This document shows, one piece after another, positions 51,620-59,940 of a stretch of 64,000 nucleotides of DNA (its first letter is position 1; each line of letters starts with the position of its first letter). The stretch is from a virus: the IMG/VR virus record IMGVR_UViG_3300037247_000655, positions 1-64,000 of that record; one strand, 5' to 3'. The position numbers and the translations under genes were made by a program. The notes under the pieces were generated by a model. That model had not been told where the DNA came from and ran no database searches. It saw only the letters and a list, made by a program, of their open reading frames with translations.

Positions 51620-52732
51620 GTGTCTCAGAATAGAATTTTTTACGCGATTCAATCATTGGGTTTCGCCCCGCATAATACGCTGTGTCCACTGGACGCAGGT
51701 GCATTGCATGAGGGTTCTGGAACACATCCGTCTGGATTCATAACTGCACACGGTGTACAAAGTGTTGGACTCAATACTACGTTCAATCTTGAGCAAGTAT
51801 TTGAACTTGGTCAGCTGGAGCTTTACGAGAATATCGAAGGTATCCCCGACATTGAGTTGACTGTACAGAAGGTGTTGGACGGATATCCATTGCTATACCA
51901 CTTGTCTACGCCAAATGCGTCGTCTGCAACCTTGGTTGGTCGCTCAAATGAACGATGTTTTGCTGCCCTAAATATATACCCAGATACTTTCGATAACGCT
52001 TCTGGTGTACCACTTCAATCCGTAGGAATGTCTGGAATGTATGTTTCGGCCCTATCTTACACAATGAACGTAGAAGGCAGTTCCACGGAAGACGCCACTT
52101 TTGTAGGTAACAACAAAGAATGGGTTGCTTCGGGCCTTACGCACTTTGCCCCATCTGTCTTTGATGGTTCTGATGCTCCCCTATCACTTGCTGCGTCTGG
52201 TGGTGTGGCACAACGTGAAAATATTCTGATGGGCTCTGGGTGCTCTATGGACAATGCTGGTGTTATTACTGGAGTTAGTGGCAGTCTCTGGCCGACAGAG
52301 ATCGGTGGTATAGATGCGAATGGATGGAACCTTGTATCTGGGGATTCTTATCTTGCTCACCTTCAGACAGCTACGGTTGCAACAGACCTTGGTCGAGAGG
52401 AATTATTCGAACTGGGCCGTAGAGGTCCCTATCATAGATTCGTATCGTTTCCAACTGAAGTTACCTGCTCAATTGATACAACTTCGTCTGAGGGCGATCT
52501 AATTGACGCTCTTGCTGATCCTGTAGGTGGATCTAATCTCAGCAATCAGAAGATTTTCATCTGGGTTGAAGAGGGGACGCGAATCAATCTTGGGGCGAAG
52601 AATAAGTTGGCATCTGTTACTTATGGAGGCGGAGATGCTGGTGGCGGAAATGTTAATGTAAGTTACAACTATTCGAATTTCAACAGCTTACGCGTCACTC
52701 ATACAGCAGATCCAGCAGGACTTGCAACGTAG
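51620..52732 (+). CDS. Probable major tail protein
   Basis: 370 aa with its own promoter and a strong terminator, as expected for an abundant virion protein. GTG start, with GAAGGGAG upstream. VGLNTTFNLEQVFELGQLELYENIEGIPDIELTVQKVLDGYPLLYHL and a later GREELFELGRRGPYHRFVSFPTEVTCSIDT look like two related strand-rich units of a tube-forming protein. Assignment is by context and pattern. Confidence 0.5.
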   Translation: MSQNRIFYAIQSLGFAPHNTLCPLDAGALHEGSGTHPSGFITAHGVQSVGLNTTFNLEQVFELGQLELYENIEGIPDIELTVQKVLDGYPLLYHLSTPNASSATLVGRSNERCFAALNIYPDTFDNASGVPLQSVGMSGMYVSALSYTMNVEGSSTEDATFVGNNKEWVASGLTHFAPSVFDGSDAPLSLAASGGVAQRENILMGSGCSMDNAGVITGVSGSLWPTEIGGIDANGWNLVSGDSYLAHLQTATVATDLGREELFELGRRGPYHRFVSFPTEVTCSIDTTSSEGDLIDALADPVGGSNLSNQKIFIWVEEGTRINLGAKNKLASVTYGGGDAGGGNVNVSYNYSNFNSLRVTHTADPAGLAT

Positions 52733-52760
52733 AATACATGGTTTAATTTGTTATCAGTTA

Positions 52761-52796
52761 ATCGGGGTGGTTTTCGGACCATCCCGATTTTTTTAT
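52761..52796 (+). terminator. Strong terminator
   Basis: ATCGGGGTGGT stem, TTTCGG loop, ACCATCCCGAT, then TTTTTT. Confidence 0.9.
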
Positions 52797-52803
52797 TTTA
52801 TAC

Positions 52804-52832
52804 GCAACAAATGTGTTACCCATACGTATAAT
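52804..52832 (+). promoter_or_regulatory. Promoter, GCAACA-N17-TATAAT
   Basis: GCAACA 52804-52809, TATAAT 52827-52832, immediately after the terminator; AGGAGAAAAAT follows. Confidence 0.85.
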
Positions 52833-52848
52833 AGTATAGGAGAAAAAT

Positions 52849-53625
52849 ATGGCAACTGACCCCAAAACATTAGCGTATCGCAAAGAACACAATTTGTGCC
52901 CAAGAGACGGCAGGGCAAATAAACCTGGACGCAAGATGTGTGATTATTGTCTGCAGAAATCTGCAGAAAAGACTGAGCGACACAGACAAAAGAAGAAGGC
53001 TGAGAGCCTTTGTTTATCTTGTGGCAAAATAGTGGATAATGTTAAGTTTTGTGATACATGTAAGAAGAATGTAGCTATTACGTTGCACAAATCGCACATT
53101 AAAAGATATGGTTTGCGAAAAGAAACAGGTCGATGCATTCATTGTTGTGCGGATACTGCTCCTGGCAAGGCTGCTTGTCAACCATGTTTGGATAAGAGGG
53201 GATCTCTTCAAAACGCTAAGCACGACAAAAATAGACTGAATGGTAGATGCTCGCAATGTGGCGGTGATCGTGGTGACTCAAAGGGTAAAAGGTGTCAAAT
53301 ATGTATCGAAAAACGCAATAACTGGTATCAAGGATCACCTACTCAGGCCAAAGATAAAGTTAGGAGAGATGAAAACCGTGAAGCTGTTATCAAACATTAT
53401 GGTGGTAGGTGTGTTTGTTGTAACGAAGATGAGCCGTGCTTTTTGGCTATAGACCACATAGACGGTGACGGCAATACTCATCGTAAACAGATAAAAAAGT
53501 ATGGGTCCGGATTTTTCAAATGGTTGGTTGACAATGATTTCCCGACAGGATTTCAGGTCCTGTGCCACAATTGCAACGTGGGCAAACATCTTAACGGTGG
53601 TATATGTCCACACCAAGTCCCATAA
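52849..53625 (+). CDS. Zinc-ribbon HNH endonuclease
   Basis: 258 aa. Four N-terminal CxxC pairs in tandem (CPRD, CDYC; CLSCG, CDTC; CIHCC, CQPC; CSQCGG, CQIC) suggest three or four zinc fingers. The HNH core is GGRCVCCNEDEPCFLAIDHIDGDGN (about residues 180-205) and VLCHNCNVGKHLNGG. Autonomous cassette with its own promoter, probably a homing endonuclease. Confidence 0.88.
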   Translation: MATDPKTLAYRKEHNLCPRDGRANKPGRKMCDYCLQKSAEKTERHRQKKKAESLCLSCGKIVDNVKFCDTCKKNVAITLHKSHIKRYGLRKETGRCIHCCADTAPGKAACQPCLDKRGSLQNAKHDKNRLNGRCSQCGGDRGDSKGKRCQICIEKRNNWYQGSPTQAKDKVRRDENREAVIKHYGGRCVCCNEDEPCFLAIDHIDGDGNTHRKQIKKYGSGFFKWLVDNDFPTGFQVLCHNCNVGKHLNGGICPHQVP

Positions 53626-53644
53626 CCACAATTTTATTTTTAAT

Positions 53645-53672
53645 GGAACAGCCCCTTTGTCCAACGTATAAT
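53645..53672 (+). promoter_or_regulatory. Promoter, GGAACA-N16-TATAAT
   Basis: GGAACA 53645-53650, TATAAT 53667-53672. One base shorter spacer than its sisters. Confidence 0.7.
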
Positions 53673-53690
53673 GTGTATGGAGGAATTTAG

Positions 53691-54128
53691 ATGTATTTTC
53701 ACGTAACCGTTGCTGTAATGCCAGGTGTTCCAGATCCTATACACATAACTCTTGACATTGGCGATAAGACGGCTTTGATGGATCTCTCAAAGACAGATGC
53801 GCGTGAACTTATGCATTTCTTGGCTGAACCATGCGGCATTACACAAAATGGCAACACAATACTTTGGTTCAAGGCTGGTTATGGTCGGGAGTGTAGGTTT
53901 CTATGGAGTGGCTGTATGTTCGTTCTCATGAAGGTGTGCACACCCCCTGGTATCGACCAAAAATATGTAGTAGATCTTGTTCTAGAAAGAGACGCAGCTA
54001 CATGTTTATCAAAGGGAATATCCAATGCACTTAATGCTGACACCAAAACTGATTTGATCAATCCTACGGATTTACTAGCCGGTGCGGATAAGAGGCTGGA
54101 CGACAACTTGCGTTCAGTTTTTACATAG
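53691..54128 (+). CDS. Hypothetical protein, 145 aa
   Basis: GGAGGAATTTAG precedes the ATG. Beta-rich opening (VTVAVMPGVPDPIHITLDIGDKTALMD) and a helical end. First gene after the 53645 promoter. Unknown. Confidence 0.65.
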   Translation: MYFHVTVAVMPGVPDPIHITLDIGDKTALMDLSKTDARELMHFLAEPCGITQNGNTILWFKAGYGRECRFLWSGCMFVLMKVCTPPGIDQKYVVDLVLERDAATCLSKGISNALNADTKTDLINPTDLLAGADKRLDDNLRSVFT

Positions 54129-54138
54129 GACGAGAAAA

Positions 54139-54351
54139 ATGGTTGAACAACATGCTTGTCCTACGTGCGAGAAAGATGGGTTTGTACGATGTGAGTGGGC
54201 TAAGACCTATGACGTACAGAGTGGCTATATAAGGTGCAATAACAAAGCAGAGTATTACATGAAAACAACGATGAAGGATTTTGGGATACAAACAACTACT
54301 TATTTGTGTACTACCCATTACAAGATGACAAAGGATGATACAAATAGATGA
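54139..54351 (+). CDS. Zinc-binding protein, 70 aa
   Basis: ATG at 54139 (MVEQHACPTCEKDG). CPTC plus later single Cys and a CTTHYK end give a probable zinc site. Overlaps the next frame. Unknown. Confidence 0.6.
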   Translation: MVEQHACPTCEKDGFVRCEWAKTYDVQSGYIRCNNKAEYYMKTTMKDFGIQTTTYLCTTHYKMTKDDTNR

Positions 54352-54715
54352 AGGAATTAGAAAAGTGATCTATTTCGTAGTTGCTCAAAAAGAACAAGAT
54401 GGAGAATGGAAGTTGTTCGGTCCAGATGAACGTATAGAAAAGGCTGATGAGAAGATCGCCGAATTAGAGAATGACCCCGCGTATTCTCAAGTTGAGCTGG
54501 CTAGGGTGTTGACAGACGAAGATGGGCCAGATTGGCTGCGTGATCCTCCGTCAGTACCATGGAATGTAATATATCCTGATCATTGGCCTTCACACTATAA
54601 CGGTAATTCAGAACCATGTGGCATGATAGAGGGGCCATGTGGTTGTGGGGCCTGGCATTCCATGGATGAAAATTGGGTTAAAGAAATGATTGACCAGTAT
54701 GGTTTGCCTGAGTAA
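54335..54715 (+). CDS. Hypothetical protein, 126 aa
   Basis: ATG at 54335; GTG at 54365 has the better ribosome binding site (GAAGGAATTAG), giving 116 aa beginning MIYFVVAQKE. Residues 60-80 are helical and charged; the end has CGMIEGPCGCGAWHS, a Cys/Gly-rich loop possibly metal-binding. Unknown. Confidence 0.6.
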   Translation: MIQIDEGIRKVIYFVVAQKEQDGEWKLFGPDERIEKADEKIAELENDPAYSQVELARVLTDEDGPDWLRDPPSVPWNVIYPDHWPSHYNGNSEPCGMIEGPCGCGAWHSMDENWVKEMIDQYGLPE

Positions 54716-54721
54716 ATTACG

Positions 54722-55363
54722 ATGCCAAAATTAGTCGATTTAATTGGGCAAAGATTTGGAAGATTGCTGGTAATAGAACCTCATTATAGTAGCAAATACA
54801 AAAGAGTTCTATGGCTATGTCAGTGTGAATGTGGGAAAGAAAAAATTGTTTTGGGTTATAATCTCAAAAGTGGCAATACACAAAGTTGCGGGTGTTTAGG
54901 TAAAGAAGGAAATCATGCAATACACGGTCACCATAGAAGAGGGAAAGCAACCAGAGAGTACAAATCATGGGCTTCCATGAAAGAACGATGCACTAATCCC
55001 AACCACAAATATTGGAAGAATTATGGTGGTCGTGGAATTACGGTTTGTAAGAAATGGATGGAATTCTCTAATTTCCTTATGGATATGGGAGAAAGACCTT
55101 CAGGATGTACGCTCGAACGGATAAAAAACGAAAAGGGATATTTTAAAAAGAATTGCTATTGGGCAACACGAAATCAACAACAGAGAAACACACGAAGGAA
55201 TCTCTATGTTTCATACGCAGGGGAACGATGGCTTTTTATAGAATTGTGTGAAAAATTTAATATGCCTCGTCAACTTGTGTATGGTAGATATTATGGGCTC
55301 TATTGGACTCTGGAAGAAGCCCTAATAACCACCGTTGGGGAAAAGAGAAAAAGAAATGATTGA
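54722..55363 (+). CDS. HNH-like phage endonuclease with zinc finger
   Basis: 213 aa. The family pattern is complete: IGQRFGRLLVIE, LCQCECG, SCGCLGKEG, YKSWASMKERCTNP, YKNYGGRGITVCKKWMEF and NFLMDMGERPSGCTLERI. It belongs to a large group of phage-borne HNH-like genes usually treated as homing endonucleases. It ends inside the start of the DNA ligase gene. Confidence 0.75.
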   Translation: MPKLVDLIGQRFGRLLVIEPHYSSKYKRVLWLCQCECGKEKIVLGYNLKSGNTQSCGCLGKEGNHAIHGHHRRGKATREYKSWASMKERCTNPNHKYWKNYGGRGITVCKKWMEFSNFLMDMGERPSGCTLERIKNEKGYFKKNCYWATRNQQQRNTRRNLYVSYAGERWLFIELCEKFNMPRQLVYGRYYGLYWTLEEALITTVGEKRKRND

Positions 55364-57248
55364 TATCAAACGATTGGAAAAAGCGTCAGAAGCCTATTAT
55401 TCTGGTAATCCACTAATGACCGATGCAGAATTCGATATGGCCATTGCCGAATTACAGGAAAGTGATCCTGATAGTTATTTTCTTAAACGTATCGGAGCGC
55501 CCGTTCCTGGTGTGTCGAAAGCTAAGCATGCCATACAGATGGGGAGTCTGAATAACATACATGACGAAAAAGAATTTCGAACTTGGGTGCCTAGCGATGG
55601 ACCCTATATTTGTTTGTCTCATAAACTTGATGGTTCATCTTTGGAATTAGTTTACAAGGATGGTCACTTTATACAGGCAATAACACGTGGGGATGGTGAA
55701 GTCGGGGAAGACGTTACCAGAAATGTCCTAGCCTCGAAGAATGTCCCATTGTCTATCAATCCACTGATTGTATCTGTTCGATGCGAATGTTTGATACTTA
55801 AGGACGATTGGGAAAACCATTTCGAGGGAGACGCTAATCCTCGCAATTCTGCTGCAGGTACACTCCGTCGCCACGATGGTCGCAATGCTGAATATCTTAG
55901 GTTCTATGCTTTTGATGCAATAATAGATGAGGCAAAAAAAACCCCAGGGAATTCGCTCTTTACTGTGTCTGATATGGATACATTAGATATGCTGTCTCTA
56001 TGGTTCCTAACTCCATCTCGTAAATGGTCCAATGATCCATCGACTATGATAAGTTGGTATAAAAAAGAAGAAGAACGTAGAGACTGTCTATCGTATGAGA
56101 TTGATGGTATAGTGGCTAAAATTGATGATCGCCAGGCGTCTTTTAAAATGGGCATCGTAAATGGTCACCCTAAAGGACAAGTAGCTATAAAATTCAAACC
56201 CCGTGGTGGTGAGACCGTATTGAGAAGTGTAACGTGGCAAGTTGGTCATACGGGGGTTTTGTCTCCGGTAGGTATAGTTGATCCAGTTGGTGTTGGAGGG
56301 ACTACCATACGACGTGTTACATTATGCAATATGGATGAGATAGATCGTCTTGGTATAGCTATTGGGGATACTATAGAGATCATCAGAGCTTGTGATGTTA
56401 TCCCAAAGTTATCTAAAATGATAAAAAAAGGTTCTAATAGAAAACTTATTCATCCTCCCCTTTCTTGTCCTGCATGCTGCCTGGCAACAACAAGAGATGG
56501 TGCGCATATTCGATGTAGAAATCATGAATGTACCCTCAAATCTTATCATCGCGTAATGAATTGGGTTAAAAAACGCAACATCCTCAACGTAGGAATAAAA
56601 CTGATAATAGCAGCAAAAATAAAAACCATTTCTCAATTGTATAAAACTAGTATGGATGAATGGGAAGATGTAAGAATTAGTAATCGTATATTTGGTGAGA
56701 AGAGGGCAAAGAAGGTAATTGATGCTCTAGAAAAATCCAAAATTGTTTCATTGCCAGATTTCTTGGGGTCTCTTGGAATCAAGGGGGTCGGTAGATCTTT
56801 GGCGTCTGGTTTGTGCGAGCATTTTAGTGGTCTTCCAGATAGTCAATTAACACTTAAAGATATTTTTTGGCTTAAAGAGCAGGATGTTGCAGGACACGAG
56901 AAGTTTGGTAAGATCAGAGCATCTGATTTCTGTGATTGGTTACAACAACATAAGGTTGAGATTGAGGTATTAGCTGATATGATGGATATACAGTATGAAA
57001 CGAATGACGAGAAGGGTATTTTTGATGGAGAGGTAATTTGTTTTACTGGTAAGTCGCCAAAACCTCGCCCAGAAATGATCCGTTTAGCGGAAGCTGCTGG
57101 TGCATTAGTGTCTAACTCTGTTAATAGCAATACCACCATATTAGTAGTGGCTGATACGAACAAGAAGTCGTCTAAGTCTATTAGGGCGGGTCAATTTGGA
57201 ATCAGAATTATGTCAACCCAGGATTTCATGATTCAGGTAGATGGTTGA
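55356..57248 (+). CDS. ligA: NAD-dependent DNA ligase
   Basis: Seals nicks using NAD. 630 aa: adenylation motif SHKLDGSSLELVY (lysine about residue 87), RGDGEVGEDVTRN, OB-fold, a four-Cys zinc finger (CPAC ... CRNHEC at about 370-390), HhH region (LGSLGIKGVGRSL), and a C-terminal BRCT domain (EVICFTGKSPKPRPEM). All domains of a bacterial LigA are present. Start 55356 overlaps the upstream HNH stop. Confidence 0.95.
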   Translation: MIDIKRLEKASEAYYSGNPLMTDAEFDMAIAELQESDPDSYFLKRIGAPVPGVSKAKHAIQMGSLNNIHDEKEFRTWVPSDGPYICLSHKLDGSSLELVYKDGHFIQAITRGDGEVGEDVTRNVLASKNVPLSINPLIVSVRCECLILKDDWENHFEGDANPRNSAAGTLRRHDGRNAEYLRFYAFDAIIDEAKKTPGNSLFTVSDMDTLDMLSLWFLTPSRKWSNDPSTMISWYKKEEERRDCLSYEIDGIVAKIDDRQASFKMGIVNGHPKGQVAIKFKPRGGETVLRSVTWQVGHTGVLSPVGIVDPVGVGGTTIRRVTLCNMDEIDRLGIAIGDTIEIIRACDVIPKLSKMIKKGSNRKLIHPPLSCPACCLATTRDGAHIRCRNHECTLKSYHRVMNWVKKRNILNVGIKLIIAAKIKTISQLYKTSMDEWEDVRISNRIFGEKRAKKVIDALEKSKIVSLPDFLGSLGIKGVGRSLASGLCEHFSGLPDSQLTLKDIFWLKEQDVAGHEKFGKIRASDFCDWLQQHKVEIEVLADMMDIQYETNDEKGIFDGEVICFTGKSPKPRPEMIRLAEAAGALVSNSVNSNTTILVVADTNKKSSKSIRAGQFGIRIMSTQDFMIQVDG

Positions 57249-57283
57249 CGAACAAAGAATTGTTGATTTTGTACACCCTGACT

Positions 57284-57299
57284 TTTTGTGTCTTGCCAC
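57284..57299 (+). repeat. Third copy of TTTTGTGTCTTGCAAC-like sequence
   Basis: TTTTGTGTCTTGCCAC; other copies at 4496-4511 and 6137-6152. Confidence 0.5.
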
Positions 57300-57349
57300 C
57301 CCCAGGCCAAAGGCCAGAATTAATATGGTTCAATTATCATATTTAGGTG

Positions 57350-57465
57350 TATAAGATAGATGGACGGAAGCCATGAGCAGGCGTCAAACAAGAGTTACGC
57401 CATCCTTGCGCGTCGTTCGCTACCTTAGTACTCGGGACCTGAAACACGGTCCCGCTTTTTTATTT
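57350..57465 (+). ncRNA. Candidate small RNA or leader
   Basis: TAGGTGTATAAG promoter-like box at 57350-57355 followed by about 100 nt with GATGG...CCATC and GGCGT...ACGCC pairings, ending at a strong terminator (CGGGACC 57433-57439, GGTCCCG 57448-57454, CTTTTTTATTT). A 22-codon frame without a ribosome binding site also lies inside. Best read as a small structured transcript. Confidence 0.45.
57433..57462 (+). terminator. Strong terminator
   Basis: CGGGACC stem, TGAAACAC loop, GGTCCCG, then CTTTTTTATTT. Confidence 0.9.
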
Positions 57466-57470
57466 CTTGT

Positions 57471-57499
57471 GGAACACGGGGTGCGGTTGAACGTATAAT
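57471..57499 (+). promoter_or_regulatory. Promoter, GGAACA-N17-TATAAT
   Basis: GGAACA 57471-57476, TATAAT 57494-57499. The transcript starts with a perfect hairpin (AACGACA-TAG-TGTCGTT, 57504-57520). Confidence 0.8.
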
Positions 57500-57558
57500 A
57501 GATAACGACATAGTGTCGTTCTCGGGGGTGAGCCCGGCGATCTGTGGGAGAAAAGCCA

Positions 57559-57714
57559 ATGGCAGATAAGATTGAGATGATTTCTATTCCTCAAAAGGAA
57601 TATGATCAGCTAGTAAGTGATCAAAGATGGTTGGCAGCTCTGGAGGCTGCTGGGATTGACAACTGGGATGGGTGCGACATAGCGCGTGAAGCCATGTCCG
57701 AGTATGGTAATTGA
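57559..57714 (+). CDS. Hypothetical protein, 51 aa
   Basis: GTGGGAGAAAAGCCA precedes the ATG. Sequence MADKIEMISIPQKEYDQLV ends acidic. First gene after the 57471 promoter. Looks like the N-terminal part of small phage proteins of the form ISIPKKEYDEL; function unknown. Confidence 0.6.
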   Translation: MADKIEMISIPQKEYDQLVSDQRWLAALEAAGIDNWDGCDIAREAMSEYGN

Positions 57715-57729
57715 AGTAGGAGAAAAAAT

Positions 57730-57834
57730 ATGTGGTATAATAAGCCGAAGCCAAAGCTACGGGGTGTAGCACTAATAGATTCTGTGGCCAATCGTTTCAA
57801 TGATATGGTCGATGAACTGGAAGTTGGTATGTAG
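57730..57834 (+). CDS. Tiny protein, 34 aa
   Basis: AGTAGGAGAAAAAAT gives a good ribosome binding site before ATGTGG. The same DNA contains TATAAT (57735-57740), a possible promoter for the tmRNA. Both readings are open. Confidence 0.4.
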   Translation: MWYNKPKPKLRGVALIDSVANRFNDMVDELEVGM

Positions 57835-57840
57835 ATATAA

Positions 57841-58192
57841 GGGGCTGAAAGGTTTCGACAGGGTAAGTGAAGATTATGTGGCGTGCCGAGGTTGTCAGTG
57901 GGCCTCGTTAAACAACTGATAAAAAAGTCTTAAACGGCGAATCCAAGTTCAAATTGGCTGCGTAGCAGCCCGTCAACCAGAAGACGCCTACTATTCTGCA
58001 AGACGACGACCAGTTGGCTAGTGTTTGTTTGATACCTAACCGAATTAACGCGAAACAATAGTTGGGCATGGAAAAACAAAAGCCTGTCGATTGGCGTTTG
58101 TGGCTTCGAGATTTAAACAATCGAATATGCACGTAGAAGGCATGATTTAATCTATTCCTGGACCCGACTTTCGAAAGTCGGCAGCTCCACCA
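57841..58192 (+). ncRNA. ssrA: tmRNA
   Basis: Rescues stalled ribosomes and adds a degradation tag. GGGGCTG at 57841-57847 pairs with CAGCTCC at 58182-58188, with ACCA encoded. It carries GGTTTCGACAGGG, then GCGTGCCGAGG ... GGCCTCGTTAAA, matching the conserved tmRNA core. The tag frame, aligned to E. coli, starts at resume codon TTA (57930-57932) and reads LNGESKFKLAA then TAG (57963-57965), ending in the LAA signal read by ClpXP. 352 nt is normal length. Confidence 0.93.
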
Positions 58193-58271
58193 GGGCAGTT
58201 AGTTCAATAGGTAGAACGCAACCCAGCAGGACCAAGGGTTGAGGTTGTAGGTTCGAATCCTTCACTGCCCA
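58193..58271 (+). tRNA. tRNA-like gene with an enlarged anticodon loop
   Basis: Begins the base after the tmRNA CCA. Acceptor GGGCAGT/ACTGCCC, D-arm GTTC/GAAC, T-arm GTAGG-TTCGAAT-CCTTC (one mismatch). The anticodon stem is CAACC/GGTTG but the loop between is CAGCAGGACCAAG, 13 nt instead of 7 and lacking U33. Variable loop 5 nt. Anticodon cannot be assigned. It could be a damaged tRNA or a specialised one. Confidence 0.7.
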
Positions 58272-58288
58272 TTGTTTGGAGGTATATT

Positions 58289-58573
58289 GTGTTCAATCTC
58301 ATTGGTTTCCGGACAGATTATGAATATGGTTATGGTGGATATACTGGTGTAACTAATTCTGTCGAAAAAATAGTAGCTACTTTTGACTCAGAAAATGATG
58401 CGAGAGTATATATTAAAAAATCCAAACTGAAAAATGCCACCACATGGACCGAAAGACCATTCAGAAAAAATAGTCTTTTGTGTTATTTTCAGGACGCAGA
58501 GGTTAAAGAGGTGGTCAAAGATGATTCGCCTCCACACAACCCCACGCTTAGAGAGGGAAAGAGGAAGATATGA
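58289..58573 (+). CDS. Hypothetical protein, 94 aa, GTG start
   Basis: GGAGGTATATT precedes GTG at 58289. Tyr/Gly-rich beta start (YEYGYGGYTG), then a charged helix. Ends with ATGA overlap. Unknown. Confidence 0.65.
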   Translation: MFNLIGFRTDYEYGYGGYTGVTNSVEKIVATFDSENDARVYIKKSKLKNATTWTERPFRKNSLLCYFQDAEVKEVVKDDSPPHNPTLREGKRKI

Positions 58574-58926
58574 ACTTAGAACAAGCAAAAGCAAAGTTGG
58601 ACACTATTAGCAAGTCTACAGCGATTCAACACCCTAAGGTCCTGGTTAGTGAACTATGCGTAGTGGTAAAGTTTTTGTTGGACGAAATAGAGAGGGTGAA
58701 GTCGCCTAATATGGTATCACTTTTGAAACAACCTCTTGATCCAAATCAACCAATACATACGCCACCGCCAAGTACTAATAAGCCGGATATTCCATTTATT
58801 CCCCACAAACATCCATGGCCAGATACGCCCAAAAGGACGGTTTGCCCCGATACACCGCCCACACGTCGCGAAGATCCAAGTGTGCCGCCCATACGTAGAA
58901 AGGGAAACGCAGGGGACGCTACGTAA
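58570..58926 (+). CDS. Hypothetical protein with proline-rich tail, 118 aa
   Basis: Helical N-terminal 50 residues, then about 65 residues rich in Pro (QPIHTPPPSTNKPDIPFIP, WPDTPKRTVCPDTPP). Such tails are usually extended linkers. Unknown. Confidence 0.65.
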   Translation: MNLEQAKAKLDTISKSTAIQHPKVLVSELCVVVKFLLDEIERVKSPNMVSLLKQPLDPNQPIHTPPPSTNKPDIPFIPHKHPWPDTPKRTVCPDTPPTRREDPSVPPIRRKGNAGDAT

Positions 58927-58950
58927 ATTAGTGAGACAGGAGGAAGCATT

Positions 58951-59916
58951 ATGATGGAAGTTTCTGAACATACATGTGATGTCGTTGAAATTAAGCTACG
59001 AATCCACTCAAACGCAGATGCGTTGAGCCTGGTTCATGTGGGTGATTTTCAGTGTGCCGTAAGAACTGCTGATTGGAAAGATGGCGATCTTGCTATCTAT
59101 ATTCCACCAGACAGTATTGTGCCAGACACAAAAGAGTTTGAATTCTTGGGCGAACACAAAAGGATTAAAGCTAGGAAATTGCGTGGTGAGTGGTCTGTCG
59201 GATTGTTAATACCTGCACCGTCCGATGCCAAGATTGGTGACGATTACATGGAAAAGTTGGGGATCACGCATTATGAACCACAAATCCATGGACATTTTAG
59301 TACAGGTGGAGACAATGTTACACCCCCAGAGGGATTTTTCCCTAAATATGACGTATTGAACTTCCGTAGATATTCCGAGTTTTTCGAGGAGGGTGAAGAA
59401 GTAATTGTTACCGAAAAATTACACGGAGCTAATGCTCGCTTTGTTTGTATAGACGATCTTATATATTGTGGATCTCGTAACCATTGGAAAAAAGAAGATC
59501 CCAACAATCTATGGTGGAAAGCACTGAAGAACTGCCAAGTGTTAGATGCGTGGCTTAGGCATCATCAGAATCTAATAGTATACGGAGAGGTGTTCGGTCA
59601 AGTCCAGAACTTGAAATATGGAGCTTTGCCTGGAGAGGTTAAGTTTGCAGCTTTCGATATTCTCAGGGGTGATAAGTGGCTAGATTTTGATGAAGCTCAT
59701 GAGGTTGGTGCTCCATTGCCATGGGTTCCACTTGTCTATCGTGGTTCGTTTGACAAAGAGCAAATTCTGACATTAGCCGAAGGAGACTCTAGTTACCCAG
59801 GTGCGCAGCATCATCGCGAAGGTGTCGTAGTTAAACCAATACACGAACGTACGGAAAGAAAAATAGGAAGGCTGCAACTTAAAATAGTTGGAAATAGGTA
59901 TTTGTCAAAATCATGA
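58951..59916 (+). CDS. RNA ligase, Rnl5/DraRnl-like
   Basis: Seals RNA ends with ATP. N-terminal OB-like domain (residues 1-110), then nucleotidyltransferase: motif I EKLHGANARF with the lysine (about 153), CGSRNHWK motif, GEVFGQVQNL, motif IV REGVVVKP, and motif V LQLKIV. This is the layout of the Deinococcus DRB0094 family. Together with phage tRNAs it could repair tRNAs cut by host defence nucleases (inference). GGAGG precedes the ATG pair. Confidence 0.9.
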   Translation: MMEVSEHTCDVVEIKLRIHSNADALSLVHVGDFQCAVRTADWKDGDLAIYIPPDSIVPDTKEFEFLGEHKRIKARKLRGEWSVGLLIPAPSDAKIGDDYMEKLGITHYEPQIHGHFSTGGDNVTPPEGFFPKYDVLNFRRYSEFFEEGEEVIVTEKLHGANARFVCIDDLIYCGSRNHWKKEDPNNLWWKALKNCQVLDAWLRHHQNLIVYGEVFGQVQNLKYGALPGEVKFAAFDILRGDKWLDFDEAHEVGAPLPWVPLVYRGSFDKEQILTLAEGDSSYPGAQHHREGVVVKPIHERTERKIGRLQLKIVGNRYLSKS

Positions 59917-59940
59917 TATCAATAGAAAGGTAGGTACATA

